64,000 nucleotides of DNA from Tardiphaga robiniae (GTDB lineage: Bacteria > Pseudomonadota > Alphaproteobacteria > Rhizobiales > Xanthobacteraceae): assembly GCF_013359755.1 (NCBI RefSeq), contig NZ_JABMCJ010000077.1:186001-250000 (forward strand), read 5' to 3'. Position numbers and translations under genes: made by a program. Shown here one piece after another: positions 24,809 through 33,875 of this stretch; the stretch's first letter is position 1; every line of letters starts with the position of its first letter. The notes beneath the pieces are model-generated. The model worked only from the letters and a program-made list of their open reading frames with translations. It was not told the DNA's origin and ran no database searches.

Positions 24809-26590
24809 CTAGTCAGGCAACCCGAGCTTTCGGAGGTTTTCTGCCATACGGTTCAGAACAGCAGGCGAAAACACCATTGCCTGTTTGAATTTTGAAATCG
24901 TCAGATCGGGGTAAGTAAGCATCAACTCCTCGAATGCTTGTTTAGCTTCGCCGACCCGGCCGGCTCCCGACAGGACCGACGCCAAATTGCGATAAATCCA
25001 ACTAGCGTTTGGCCGTTCTTCGAGGGCGCGCCGATAGAACGCGGCAGCCTTGTCGTATTCTTGCGCTACTTCATGCGCAGAGGCTATTCCTACATAGTTG
25101 TTGAAATTCATTGGATCAATCGGGCTCAGGCGCAGAGCGCGCTCGAAATTGTCAATCGCCTTCTGAGGCTGATCGGCATAGTTCTCTAGCCATCCGAGCC
25201 TACTCCAGGCCCATGCAGCGTTGGGGTCGAGGCTGACGGCTCGCTCAAGCAGTATACGCGCGGTTCCATGGTTGCGTACAAATGTGTGCACTGCGCCGAG
25301 TACCGCCAGAATGATAGGGTCATCGCCACTCATCTCTGCTGCCCGCTCGGCGAGCGATCGCGCCATTGCCTGGCTTCCAACGATGTCGTCCGCCCAGTTA
25401 TAGACCGAGCGCTGGGCGTGGCACCAACCAGCAAGCGACAAAGCTAGGGGATATTCGGGATCAATCGCGAGCGCCTTTTCGAGAAGTTCAATCGCTTTAG
25501 CGCTTTCTTCCTTCTCCAACGCCCAGACATGAGGCATCGCTCTCATAGTATAGTCATAGCTGCTCAGGTCTTGCGGCCGTTTGCGTCGCGACCGCTCAAT
25601 CTCGGCAATGCGGATGGAAGGCTGTAGAGCGCCTGCCACCTGCTCCGTTATTCGGTCTTCGAGGTCAAAGAACTCGTCGACTGCGCCGTCAAAGCGTGAG
25701 CTCCAAACATGTGCCCCTCCCTCGGTTTCGATTAGCTGAACGATAATGCGGAGGCGATTGCCGACTTTCTGCACGCTACCCTCAAGCAAATAAGCAACGC
25801 CCAACTCCTTACCGACGTTGCGCGCATTTATCGCGCGGCCCTTATAGGTGAACGCTGAGCTACGGGCGATGACGAAAAAAGAGCGAATGCACGAAAGAGC
25901 TGCGGTAATTGCCTCGACGATACCATCAGCAAGGTAATCCTGACCCGCCTCAGCGGACATGTTGTCGAACGGCAGGACGACGATGGACGGTTTGTCAGGT
26001 AGCGCTAGATCTCGAACTTGTTTCGCAGACGAATTTGACGGGATCGCAGGGGCGCTCTCGCGGGCAAGCCGTATGAGCCATACGCGCATTGGCTCGGCAA
26101 TATTCTTTAAAGTCTGCTCGCCGATGTCGTCGAAGGCGACGTCGAGCTTGCCGCGAATTTGCCTGTGTGCATCATCGGAGATGCAGATGCCGCCTGGCTC
26201 GGCAATTCCCTCAAGACGGGCTGCGATGTTGACACCATCGCCGAAAATATCGTTGTCGTCGATGATGATGTCCCCAACGTGTATGCCGATGCGAAATTCA
26301 ATCCTGAGTTCCGGCGGAACGGCGGCGTTTTGTTGAGCCATCTCTTGCTGGATTTCCACCGAACAGCGCGCTGCATCGACAGCACTGGCGAATTCGACCA
26401 GCATGCCATCGCCAGTGGTCTTGACGATGCGACCGCAGTGCGTGGCGATCCTGGGATCGACAAGCGTCTTTCGAAACGCCTTTAGCTCCGCAAGCGTGCG
26501 CTCCTCGGCATGACCCATCAACCGGCTATAGCCGGCGACATCCGCCGCCAGCACAGCCGCCAGTCGCCGTTCCACGCGCTCGCCGGGCAA
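24809..26590 (-). CDS. Class III adenylate/guanylate cyclase with TolB-like and TPR domains
   Basis: The protein has about 593 residues. Residues 1-175 are a class III cyclase domain: first metal Asp in 'AAVLAADVAGYSRLMG', second in 'RIVKTTGDGMLVEF', and the transition-state Asn/Arg pair in 'DGVNIAARLEGIAEPGG', so it should be active. Residues about 205-320 form a TolB-N-like domain ('SIVVLPFDNMS', 'YLLEGSVQKVGNRLRI'). The rest is TPR repeats ('AKAIELLEKALAIDPEYPLAL', 'KAIDNFERALRLSPIDP'). The start is a TTG at 26590 preceded by AGGGAG at good spacing; no ATG lies before the domain. It would make cAMP in response to an unknown cytosolic or protein signal. Many paralogues occur in rhizobia. 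Confidence 0.9.
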   Translation of the reverse strand: MPGERVERRLAAVLAADVAGYSRLMGHAEERTLAELKAFRKTLVDPRIATHCGRIVKTTGDGMLVEFASAVDAARCSVEIQQEMAQQNAAVPPELRIEFRIGIHVGDIIIDDNDIFGDGVNIAARLEGIAEPGGICISDDAHRQIRGKLDVAFDDIGEQTLKNIAEPMRVWLIRLARESAPAIPSNSSAKQVRDLALPDKPSIVVLPFDNMSAEAGQDYLADGIVEAITAALSCIRSFFVIARSSAFTYKGRAINARNVGKELGVAYLLEGSVQKVGNRLRIIVQLIETEGGAHVWSSRFDGAVDEFFDLEDRITEQVAGALQPSIRIAEIERSRRKRPQDLSSYDYTMRAMPHVWALEKEESAKAIELLEKALAIDPEYPLALSLAGWCHAQRSVYNWADDIVGSQAMARSLAERAAEMSGDDPIILAVLGAVHTFVRNHGTARILLERAVSLDPNAAWAWSRLGWLENYADQPQKAIDNFERALRLSPIDPMNFNNYVGIASAHEVAQEYDKAAAFYRRALEERPNASWIYRNLASVLSGAGRVGEAKQAFEELMLTYPDLTISKFKQAMVFSPAVLNRMAENLRKLGLPD

Positions 26591-26843
26591 AAAACGCTCC
26601 CTGGCTCGGTGAAAAACTATCTGCCTCTACCAAAGCATAGGCGGTGGCTGTTCCGCTAGGTACAATGTTCAAAACAGGTCCATTTGCCGCGCTACGATCA
26701 ATCAGGACGGGCGGTGAAGTCGGGTACGCCCTGAAAGCTAACTCTTGCGCGCCCAATGATTGTCCCCAATAACCGAGGGCAGCTTCGACGCAATGCATGG
26801 CAATTGGAGCCGTCGCAAACAACGCAATGTCGGGAAATGCATC

Positions 26844-27899
26844 ATGGGACGGAAATATCAAAGTATCGTCGAAACGATCGGTAATACGCCGGTAGTGCGG
26901 ATCAATCGTCTGGCGCCGGAAGGCGTGAATCTCTTCGTAAAAATTGAAGCCTTCAACCCGCTTAGTTCAGTGAAGGACCGATTGGCTCTCGGAGTAATCG
27001 AGGCGGCCGAAAAATCCGGAGAGCTCAAGCCTGGTCAGACGGTCATAGAGGCGACAAGTGGAAATACGGGCATTGGTCTTGCCATGGTCTGCGCCGCCAA
27101 GGGATACCCGCTTGTGATCACCATGGCAGAGCCATTTAGCGTCGAGCGGCGTAAGCTCATGCGGTTCCTTGGAGCGAAGGTCATCGTAACTCCCGCGGCT
27201 GAGCGCGCCGTAGGCATGATCAACAAGACCATCGAGCTCGCCAGGGCGCATGGCTGGTACATGACTAGGCAGTTTGAGAATGAAGCCAATCCCGATATTC
27301 ATTCGCGTACGACAGCGCGTGAGATACTCGACGATTTCTCCGGAGAACGGTTGGATTATTGGATCACGGGCTATGGAACGGGCGGAACGTTAAAGGGCGT
27401 CGCGCGGGTGCTCGCAGAGGAGCGTCCCGAAACGAAGATAGTGGTTTGCGAGCCAGAGGATGCGCAGTTGTTGGCCAGTGGCACCCCGCAGTCGCGAAAC
27501 TCAGATGGAACTCCGGCCGCCCCGCATCCGACATTCAAGCCCCATCCGATGCAAGGCTGGACGCCGGATTTCATCCCAAAACTCACCGACGATGCCGTCG
27601 CAATGAAGGTCATCGATCGCATCTTAGCGATCTCCGGTCCGGATGCCATTCGCTGCAGCAAGGACCTTGCTACCAAAGAGGGCATCTTTGTGGGTATTAC
27701 CTCAGGCGCAACCTTTGCGGGCGCGCTCAAGGTTGCAGCCGAGGCAGAGAAAGGGGCAAATATTCTCTGCATGCTTCCCGATACCGGCGAGCGCTATTTA
27801 AGCACACCCCTTTTCGCTGATGTGTCGGCAGACATGAACGAGGAAGAGCTTGAGATCTCACGCTCTACGCCGAACGGACAGCTCAAGCCTGGCTCTTGA
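26844..27899 (+). CDS. cysK: Cysteine synthase (O-acetylserine sulfhydrylase) family
   Basis: A 351-residue PLP enzyme starting at the ATG at 26844 ('MGRKYQSIVETIGNTPVVRI'). The PLP lysine is in 'FNPLSSVKDRLAL', the phosphate/substrate loop is 'IEATSGNTGIGLAM', and the glycine loop is 'ITGYGTGGTLKGVARVL'. The final domain has 'GIFVGITSGATFAGAL' and 'ILCMLPDTGERYLSTPLF'. It makes cysteine from O-acetylserine and sulfide. It is about 40 residues longer than E. coli CysK because of an insert around 'SGTPQSRNSDGTPAAPHP', seen from memory in rhizobial homologues. Divergent from the cyclase gene across a 253-base spacer. Confidence 0.92.
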   Translation: MGRKYQSIVETIGNTPVVRINRLAPEGVNLFVKIEAFNPLSSVKDRLALGVIEAAEKSGELKPGQTVIEATSGNTGIGLAMVCAAKGYPLVITMAEPFSVERRKLMRFLGAKVIVTPAAERAVGMINKTIELARAHGWYMTRQFENEANPDIHSRTTAREILDDFSGERLDYWITGYGTGGTLKGVARVLAEERPETKIVVCEPEDAQLLASGTPQSRNSDGTPAAPHPTFKPHPMQGWTPDFIPKLTDDAVAMKVIDRILAISGPDAIRCSKDLATKEGIFVGITSGATFAGALKVAAEAEKGANILCMLPDTGERYLSTPLFADVSADMNEEELEISRSTPNGQLKPGS

Positions 27900-27970
27900 T
27901 TTGCAAAGATCGAATAAAAAAACATCCGACGTTATGAGGCCCGGACCGGAACGCGATGCTCTGCGCGCAA

Positions 27971-28186
27971 TCAGTTCGCCCGACAGACGTCTCGTTGCGC
28001 TTTGAAAGCAGCAATGAATAACTCGAGGCCGGCCGAGGTTAATCCGCTTTCGGTGATCAGACCGAGCCGCATGAGGTTGACTGTTTCTATCGGACCATCA
28101 CCATAGGCTGATCCGCCGCCGAACAGCTTGTTCATAATTCGCTGTTCGCGGCGCGTTAGCTCGTTCCAGAGGATCAAATCATTCAT
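27971..28186 (-). CDS. Small hypothetical protein
   Basis: From the ATG at 28186 a 71-residue protein reads 'MNDLILWNELTRREQRIMNK', then 'LFGGGSAYGDGPIETVNLMR', then 'LGLITESGLTSAGLELFIAA'. The pattern (a helix-turn-helix-like Arg/Glu-rich N-terminus, then 'LxxLGLIxxxGLTxAG') resembles short winged-helix-like proteins common in rhizobia, with 'LTSAG' like 'LTPAGR' tails. The frame is open to 28411, but the upstream part is unlike protein. No partner is evident. Confidence 0.6.
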   Translation of the reverse strand: MNDLILWNELTRREQRIMNKLFGGGSAYGDGPIETVNLMRLGLITESGLTSAGLELFIAAFKAQRDVCRAN

Positions 28187-28724
28187 CCCAAATGCCTCGC
28201 GAGAATCATTGCGTGACGTTGCGAGATTAGCCGATCGCTCGGAGGCAAAATCGTGGCGATTCAGTTGTCGCCATTGAAAGTAGATTCGACGCCAGCGACT
28301 TCGAAGCAGGACATGCAAAACGCGTGCAGCGGACACCTTGTTGATCACTGGTGATGGCCGTGGCCGACGATGCTCAGCCAAGGCCACCACGCAATAGCGG
28401 CAGTCGATCAACTTTCGCTTTCACAGCGAACGCGACGGTTTGCGAGAGTACTACCAGTTATTTCGCGGCGTCGCGGGTGACGTCCCTGTGCTCGCCGCGC
28501 TCCTGCGACCGCGCGCGCCGGTGCCCAGGAGATCGAAACAGCCCATGTCTGGTGTGGGTCATTCGGGTCGATTTTGACATGTCCGGATATGTCCGCTTAC
28601 GGGGTAATCTCGCAAGTACGGTCTTCCGTTTTTTGCCGATTGAAGGCATCGGCTTAGACGTGATTCAGGCGTCCAAACCGAAGCATCGATGCGGTATCAC
28701 GGACTTCGAATGGGCAGCCATTGT
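28187..28724. other. Long intergenic stretch without recognisable gene
   Basis: This 538-base stretch lies between a small hypothetical gene and the end of the IclR gene. No frame in it has protein-like motifs. Part of it (about 28540-28610, with GTGTGGGTCATTCGGGTCG and nearby ATGTCCG repeats) resembles, from memory, a decayed intergenic element found in many Bradyrhizobium genomes; this was not checked. Confidence 0.4.
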
Positions 28725-29480
28725 TCACATCGCACGAACATGGCCGAGCGCTAGGCCGATGGCGCGCGCCGCTTCCATCACGTGAACGGCGTATTCCTTG
28801 ATCTGCTTTCGTTTGACCCGGATGTCCGGGCCAGACATGCCGATGGCTCCAACGAGTTCACCGGAGCGTCCAACGATGGCGCAAGCACAGGCGGCGATAC
28901 CTTCTCGCCATTCGCCATGCAGCACTGACGAGTAACCTTGTACCCGTGCCGCATGGATGTCTTCGCGCAACTCCTCGATGGTCGTTCGCGTCGTATCCGT
29001 ATAACGCCTGAGATGCGGGCGAAAGTTCTCCAGATATTCGTCTGGCATTTGCGCGAGCATCGCCTTCCCGGTTGCCATGGTGAATGCAGGCGCACGCATG
29101 CCGACGCTGGTATGCGCGCGGATATGATGCGCGCTTTCAATCTTGTCCACATAGACAACGTCGGTGCCCTCGAGCACCGACAGATGAACGGTCTCTCCGG
29201 TAACTTCGGCCAGCGCCGTCATCGCCGGGCGTGCGATATGGATGAGATCCATGCGCTGAATGACGTGATTGCCGAGCACCCATAGCTTGGTTGTGAGCTC
29301 GTAGGTGCTGTGCGGCGGAATCTGGCGAACGAAGCCCTGCGATTGGAGCGTCGTCAGCAGGCGATGCACATTGCTCTTGGTGAACTTCAGCTCATTGGCG
29401 AGATCGGTGACCCCGCGCGGCTGCTCGCTCATCGCGAGCGCCTCGACGAGCCTCAGTCCCTTGATAAATGCCTTATCCAT
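28725..29480 (-). CDS. IclR family transcriptional regulator
   Basis: The 251-residue protein begins at the ATG at 29480 ('MDKAFIKGLRLVEALAMSE'). Residues about 20-65 are the winged helix-turn-helix ('RGVTDLANELKFTKSNVHRL' then 'LTTLQSQGFV'). The rest is the IclR effector domain ('VHLSVLEGTDVVYVDKIES', 'MATGKAMLAQMP', 'GYSSVLHGEWREGIAACACA', 'GAIGMSGPDIRV'). The frame opens 31 codons further up, but that would run into the hairpin and the end of the binding-protein gene. IclR proteins usually control adjacent catabolic genes with an acid or aromatic effector. Here the likely targets are the two mirror operators at 33642-33667 and 33829-33854. Confidence 0.92.
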   Translation of the reverse strand: MDKAFIKGLRLVEALAMSEQPRGVTDLANELKFTKSNVHRLLTTLQSQGFVRQIPPHSTYELTTKLWVLGNHVIQRMDLIHIARPAMTALAEVTGETVHLSVLEGTDVVYVDKIESAHHIRAHTSVGMRAPAFTMATGKAMLAQMPDEYLENFRPHLRRYTDTTRTTIEELREDIHAARVQGYSSVLHGEWREGIAACACAIVGRSGELVGAIGMSGPDIRVKRKQIKEYAVHVMEAARAIGLALGHVRAM

Positions 29481-29519
29481 CCAAGCAGCCGATGTGGGGA
29501 GTTCTCTGTTGCGAACAGA

Positions 29520-29540
29520 CCGGCGGCCCTGGGCCGCCGG
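29520..29540 (-). terminator. Strong GC hairpin between binding-protein and iclR genes
   Basis: CCGGCGGCCC (29520-29529) and GGGCCGCCGG (29531-29540) form a perfect inverted repeat around a single T. It sits just past the binding-protein stop at 29563 and upstream of the regulator start. There is no T-run, so it may attenuate rather than stop transcription into iclR. Confidence 0.6.
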
Positions 29541-29562
29541 CCTCATTGTTGTATGGCGCGAT

Positions 29563-30651
29563 TTACTGGGCAAGCAGTGCGTTCAGCTTTTCCTGCGCAT
29601 ATTCTTCATTGGTCGAATTGCCCGCGGGCGATGGCGCCCCCCAGAAGTCCGGGCTCCATTCGATCGCCTTGGAGATGTTCTCGGGATTGTTCGCCCAATA
29701 GCGCGCGACGTTCTTGTCCGTCGCCGCATCGAACACGACCTTCGAAGGAAGCGCGACCGGGAAAGTGGAGGTCAGCTGGGCGGCGCGCTTGGGGTCGAGA
29801 CGCCAGGACAGCAGCTTGAGCGCGTTATCATAGTTCGGCGCGCCCTTCGGAATCGAGAAGAAGTCGTAATAGACGAAGCCTTGATTGAAGGTGAGATCAA
29901 TCGGAGCGCCTTCCAGCGCCAGTTTGCTCATCGACCCTGTATAGGCCTGGCACATATCGGCCTCACCATCGAGGATCAGCTGCGGCGGCTGCGCGGCGGT
30001 GGTCCACCATTTGACGATATGCGGCTTGATCTCTTTGATCTTCTTGAGCGCACGCTCCATGTCGATCGGATACAGCTTGCTCTTGTCGACACCGTCGGCC
30101 ATCAGCGCGGCCTCGAAGGTGAAGCGCGGCCAGGCTGGCATGCAGCGGCGCCCCGGAAACTTCTTCACGTCCCAGAAGTCGGCCCAGTTCTGCGGTGCCT
30201 TATCGCCCTTGAACTTGTCCTTGTTGTAGACGAGGCCGACGCCGATCACTTGCAGCGCGACACCCTTCTTGCGCTTCAGATTGTCCGGCATCGCCGCCAG
30301 GGTCTTCTGCGCGGATTCCGACAGTTTGGAATAGTCGATGTCAGCCAGGCAGCAGTCGCCGAGCAGCTTGGTTTCCTGATCGAAAATGAAGGTCAGGTCC
30401 CACTGCGCCTTGCCAGCTTCGGCCTGCGCCTTGATGCGCGGACCGCTGCGCGCTTCCTGCACGGTGACGACCTTGATGCCGGTTTCCTTCTCGAACGGAT
30501 CGTACATCACCTTGCGCAGCGCATCGCCATAGCCGCCGCCCGGATCCTGCATGATGACGACGTTGCTCTGGGCAACGGCCAGACCCGTCCCCATGGCGAT
30601 GAACGCCGCCGAAGCCAAGGCCGGCAGCCTGAAGCGTTTCATTCCCAGCAT
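29563..30651 (-). CDS. ABC transporter periplasmic binding protein, polyamine/iron-type (PotD/FbpA-like)
   Basis: The 362-residue protein has a signal peptide ('MLGMKRFRLPALASAAF' then a hydrophobic stretch, cleavage after 'LAVA'). The mature protein starts 'QSNVVIMQDPGGGYGDALRK' and has 'MYDPFEKETGIKV' and 'WADFWDVKKFPGRR', the type II binding-protein signature of the spermidine/putrescine-type group. A near-perfect Shine-Dalgarno AGGAGG lies nine bases before the ATG at 30651 and decides the start. It is the last transporter gene of the ATPase-permease-binding protein operon. The ligand is unknown; the family binds polyamines, phosphonates, ferric ion or opine-like compounds. Confidence 0.9.
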   Translation of the reverse strand: MLGMKRFRLPALASAAFIAMGTGLAVAQSNVVIMQDPGGGYGDALRKVMYDPFEKETGIKVVTVQEARSGPRIKAQAEAGKAQWDLTFIFDQETKLLGDCCLADIDYSKLSESAQKTLAAMPDNLKRKKGVALQVIGVGLVYNKDKFKGDKAPQNWADFWDVKKFPGRRCMPAWPRFTFEAALMADGVDKSKLYPIDMERALKKIKEIKPHIVKWWTTAAQPPQLILDGEADMCQAYTGSMSKLALEGAPIDLTFNQGFVYYDFFSIPKGAPNYDNALKLLSWRLDPKRAAQLTSTFPVALPSKVVFDAATDKNVARYWANNPENISKAIEWSPDFWGAPSPAGNSTNEEYAQEKLNALLAQ

Positions 30652-30679
30652 AGTATGTTTCCTCCTGTTTGATCGTTGG

Positions 30680-32476
30680 TCATCGGGTCGCTTTTTGCGA
30701 CGTTGCGAGCACTGGCCGGGCGAGGAACAGTCCTCCCACGACCAGCAGCACTTCGAGCGTGGACACGACAGCCAGTACCGGATTGAGCCGGTAATAGATG
30801 TCGCCCCACAGCATCAACGGAAGCGTCTTCAGCTGCGCGCTCGACAGGAACAGGGTGAGCACCAATTCGTCGAACGAATGCAGGAACGCAAAGAAGGTCG
30901 CGGCCGCAAGGCCCGGCGCGATGGCCGGCAGCGTCACCAGCCGCAGCACCGTGAGCGACGACGCGCCATGGACCGAGGCGGCCTGTTCGAGCCGCGAGTC
31001 CACGTTCTGCAGCGCAGCAGACAGGATCACCACCACGATCGGCAAACCGCCGATAGCATGGGCCGCCGCAAGGCCGAACACCGAGCCGACCAGATCGAAC
31101 TTCAGGAACAGCGTGTAGAGCGACAAGCCGAGCACCACCGGCGGCACGATGATCGGGCTGACCAGCAGCAGCATGATCGCGGATTTGCCGCGCACATTAC
31201 CCCTGACGATGCCCAGCGCCGCGCATGTACCGAGACCGACCGCAATGAAGGCCGAGACCGCCGCGATCAGCGCGGATGTCCAGAACGCGCGCATCCAGTT
31301 GGTGTCGGAGAAGAACTGCTCGTACCAGCGCAGCGAGAAGCCCGGCGGCGGAAAGGTCAGATAGCTGGCGCTGCTGAACGAGATGATCATGACCACGATA
31401 ATGGGCAGGATCAGAAGCGCGACCACCAAGCCACCCATCAGACGGACCGTCCATGTGCCGCAACTGGCCGGCAGCATGCCGAACAGCCGGAGCAGCGGCC
31501 AGCCGATGGCGTCGGCGAATGCGCTGCCGAAACTGCGACGCGCGGTGGCGGACGTTGCCGCTGGCGCGACCTTCCCTGCTGTCGTCTCGGTGAGCTTGCG
31601 CCCGCCCCAGATGAATTCCAGGCCAAGGAAACGTCCGGCGATGGCAACCACCAGCAGCGTGATCAACAACAACACGACGCCCAGCGCCTGCAGGAAGCCC
31701 TCAGACGTCACCGAGTCCGCCTGCTGCGTGATATGCATGGCGAACATCTGGTCGCCCGGGCCGCCGAGCAGCGTCGGCGTGATGAAGAAGCCGATCGCGG
31801 CCACGAAAACCAGCAGGAAGCCGGCGCCAATGCCGGGCAGCGTCAGCGGCAGCAAAACCCGCCAGAACACGGCGATAGGCCCGGCACCGCTGGCCAGCGC
31901 CGCGCGCGTCAAGCCGGGATCCAGCCGCGACACACTCGAATAGATGGTTAGCACCATCAGCGGCAGCAGCACCGCCGTCATGCCGAGCAGCACGGTGCCG
32001 CGGTGAAACAGCAACTGGACCGGCTCGCTCAGGATACCGATCGACACCAGGAACTTGTTGACCGGGCCGTTGCGGCCGAGCAGCACCATCCAGGCATAGG
32101 TGCGGATCAGGATCGCGATGAAGTATGGCAGCACGATCGCGGTGGCGATCAGAGCACGGGTGATGCCGCGGGTGCGATGGATCAGCAGCGCGGTGGGATA
32201 GCCGAACAACAGGCACAGGAATGCGACCGTGACCGAGATGTGCATGGTCCGGACCAGCGATTCCCAATAGAGCGGCACCGCAAAGACGCGCTGAAAATAA
32301 GTCAGCCAGCTTGGCCCGCTGATGCTGATGCGAATGAGATCGACCAGCGGCAGCAGATAGATGAACGACAGGAAAGCGACCGCGGGCAGCAGTAGCAGCG
32401 CGGGGTTCTTGAGCTTCATGGCCAGGTTGGAACTCGCCTGATGCCGCGGCTCCTCGGACAGCGAGATCGTCGTCAT
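30680..32476 (-). CDS. ABC transporter fused double permease (PotB-PotC/FbpB type)
   Basis: A 598-residue protein joins two membrane domains, each with about six helices and each with its own EAA loop: 'RAALASGAGPIAVFWRVLLP' and 'EQAASVHGASSLTVLRLVTL', each followed by 'P..PG'. The halves meet around residues 295-330 in an Ala/Thr/Lys-rich linker. The fusion replaces separate PotB- and PotC-like subunits. Its ATG overlaps the ATPase stop (ATGA at 32473-32476), so stoichiometric synthesis is expected. One fused permease, an ATPase dimer and the binding protein would make the importer. Confidence 0.92.
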   Translation of the reverse strand: MTTISLSEEPRHQASSNLAMKLKNPALLLLPAVAFLSFIYLLPLVDLIRISISGPSWLTYFQRVFAVPLYWESLVRTMHISVTVAFLCLLFGYPTALLIHRTRGITRALIATAIVLPYFIAILIRTYAWMVLLGRNGPVNKFLVSIGILSEPVQLLFHRGTVLLGMTAVLLPLMVLTIYSSVSRLDPGLTRAALASGAGPIAVFWRVLLPLTLPGIGAGFLLVFVAAIGFFITPTLLGGPGDQMFAMHITQQADSVTSEGFLQALGVVLLLITLLVVAIAGRFLGLEFIWGGRKLTETTAGKVAPAATSATARRSFGSAFADAIGWPLLRLFGMLPASCGTWTVRLMGGLVVALLILPIIVVMIISFSSASYLTFPPPGFSLRWYEQFFSDTNWMRAFWTSALIAAVSAFIAVGLGTCAALGIVRGNVRGKSAIMLLLVSPIIVPPVVLGLSLYTLFLKFDLVGSVFGLAAAHAIGGLPIVVVILSAALQNVDSRLEQAASVHGASSLTVLRLVTLPAIAPGLAAATFFAFLHSFDELVLTLFLSSAQLKTLPLMLWGDIYYRLNPVLAVVSTLEVLLVVGGLFLARPVLATSQKATR

Positions 32477-33624
32477 GTCAGCACCCAGCAGTCTTCCGGA
32501 CCCCAGCTCACATGCAGGCGATCGCCGACATCGGGCAGCGGCCGCCTGGCGGTGTCGGTGCAGCGGATCAGCAGCGTGTCGCCGCCGTCCATTTGCGCCT
32601 CGATGCGCAAGATCTCGCCAAGGAAGATCGCCGACGTCACGGTCACCGGCGTCGAGCTTGCGGTCGGCTCGTTGGCGATCGCGATGCGCTCGGGCCGCAC
32701 CAGCACGGTGACGCGGCCGACATCGATGGCGTCGCGGCTCTCGGCATCGAACACATAGCTGGCGCGGTTCTTCAGCGTCACGGTGGTGCCGCGCTTCTGC
32801 ATGATCTCGGCTTCGATCAGATTGCTCTCGCCGACAAACGACGCCACGAAACGATTGGACGGGTGACGATAGATGTCGAGCGGGCGGCCGATCTGCACGA
32901 TCCTGCCGGCATCCAGCACGGCGATGCGATCGCTCATGGTGAGCGCCTCGCCCTGATCATGCGTCACGAACAGGATCGTGCTGCCGATCGTCTGATGCAG
33001 ATCGCGTATCTCGATCTGGATCGATTCGCGCAGCCGACGGTCGAGCGCGCTGAGCGGCTCGTCCATCAGCACGACCTTCGGCCGCATCACGATGGCGCGC
33101 GCAATCGCGACGCGCTGCTGCTGTCCGCCGGACATTTCCGACGGCGATTTGTTCGCATGATCCGACAGGCGCATGATTTCCAGCGTCTCGGCAACACGCC
33201 GCTCGGTGGTGGCGCGATCAACGCCGGCCATGCGCAGCGGGAACGCGACGTTCTGTGTCACCGTCATGTTGGGAAACAGCGCATAGCTCTGGAACACCAT
33301 GCCGAATCCGCGCTTATGCGTGGGCACGTTGTGCACCGGCCTGCCGTCGACGAGAATCTCGCCGCCGTCGAGGTTCTGGAAACCGGCCAACAGGTTCAGC
33401 AATGTGGTCTTGCCGCTGCCGGACGGGCCGAGCAGTGTGATGAATTCGCCGGGTTCGATATCGAGATTGATACGATTGACGGCATGGAACTGGCCGTACC
33501 GTTTTTCGGCATCGCGAACTACGATGCGCGAACCGATGACCTGACGCTCGCTAGCGCCACCCGACTGCGACGCCGGAACACCCGCGCCGGAATGTCCCAC
33601 GCGCAGCGCCAATGGCTCAGCCAT
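32473..33624 (-). CDS. ABC transporter ATPase, PotA-like
   Basis: The 383-residue ATPase has Walker A 'LLGPSGSGKTTLLNLLAG', Q-loop 'GMVFQSYALFPNMTV', signature 'MSGGQQQRVAIARAI', Walker B 'VVLMDEPLSALDRRLRE' and H-loop 'ILFVTHDQGEAL'. A C-terminal TOBE domain follows ('IAIANEPTASSTPVTVTSAI'). Two adjacent ATG codons (33627 and 33624) follow GGGAGG; 33624 has the better spacing. It is first in the operon and energises the fused permease. The promoter and a three-half-site operator lie immediately upstream. Confidence 0.93.
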   Translation of the reverse strand: MAEPLALRVGHSGAGVPASQSGGASERQVIGSRIVVRDAEKRYGQFHAVNRINLDIEPGEFITLLGPSGSGKTTLLNLLAGFQNLDGGEILVDGRPVHNVPTHKRGFGMVFQSYALFPNMTVTQNVAFPLRMAGVDRATTERRVAETLEIMRLSDHANKSPSEMSGGQQQRVAIARAIVMRPKVVLMDEPLSALDRRLRESIQIEIRDLHQTIGSTILFVTHDQGEALTMSDRIAVLDAGRIVQIGRPLDIYRHPSNRFVASFVGESNLIEAEIMQKRGTTVTLKNRASYVFDAESRDAIDVGRVTVLVRPERIAIANEPTASSTPVTVTSAIFLGEILRIEAQMDGGDTLLIRCTDTARRPLPDVGDRLHVSWGPEDCWVLT

Positions 33625-33641
33625 CATCAACCTCCCTGGTC

Positions 33642-33667
33642 GTTCTATATTATGAGACGTTATTCCA
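33642..33667 (-). promoter_or_regulatory. Candidate IclR operator of the ABC transporter operon
   Basis: Read towards the transporter genes, the site is TGGAAT, 3 bases, GTCTCA, 5 bases, TAGAAC. The operator at 33829-33854 has the same three-half-site layout and matches at 19 of 26 positions. It starts four bases beyond the -10 element, so a bound protein would block the promoter or be placed to act on polymerase. Three half-sites, two inverted and one extra, is the arrangement described for IclR-family regulators such as PcaU. Confidence 0.65.
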
Positions 33668-33671
33668 ATTA

Positions 33672-33700
33672 TTGTTGGCGCGACGCATCGTCTTGTCAAG
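33672..33700 (-). promoter_or_regulatory. Sigma-70-type promoter of the ABC transporter operon
   Basis: On the minus strand a consensus TTGACA (33700-33695) is followed after 17 bases by AACAAT (33677-33672). The -10 is imperfect. The transcript would start inside or next to the operator at 33642-33667 and have a leader of about 35-40 bases before the ATPase start. Confidence 0.5.
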
Positions 33701-33794
33701 TGAATGCGCGATGCGACGACGCGTCGGTCATCATCGACTTACCGACGGGTTTGCATTTTCCCCTATGGGCAAAGCGCTTCGCGACACAAACGGA

Positions 33795-33824
33795 TTGACA
33801 GCCGCGGCGCGGCGCGACTAACTT
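33795..33824 (+). promoter_or_regulatory. Sigma-70-type promoter of the CoA-transferase/molybdoenzyme operon
   Basis: TTGACA at 33795-33800 is a perfect -35; TAACTT at 33819-33824 after an 18-base GC-rich spacer is the likely -10. Spacing from -35 to the downstream operator (28 bases) nearly equals that in the divergent promoter (27 bases), supporting both assignments. Confidence 0.55.
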
Positions 33825-33828
33825 TATT

Positions 33829-33854
33829 TAGAACTACGTTCTACAATATAGAAC
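33829..33854 (+). promoter_or_regulatory. Candidate IclR operator of the catabolic operon
   Basis: Three perfect half-sites: TAGAAC (33829-33834), 3 bases, GTTCTA (33838-33843), 5 bases, TAGAAC (33849-33854). The first two form a palindrome and the last two form a second, overlapping inverted repeat. It lies four bases after the -10 and 21 bases before the GTG start of the first gene, ahead of the GGGAGG ribosome-binding site. It is a mirror copy of the site at 33642-33667. Confidence 0.7.
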
Positions 33855-33875
33855 AATAAAATCGGGAGGCGAATT

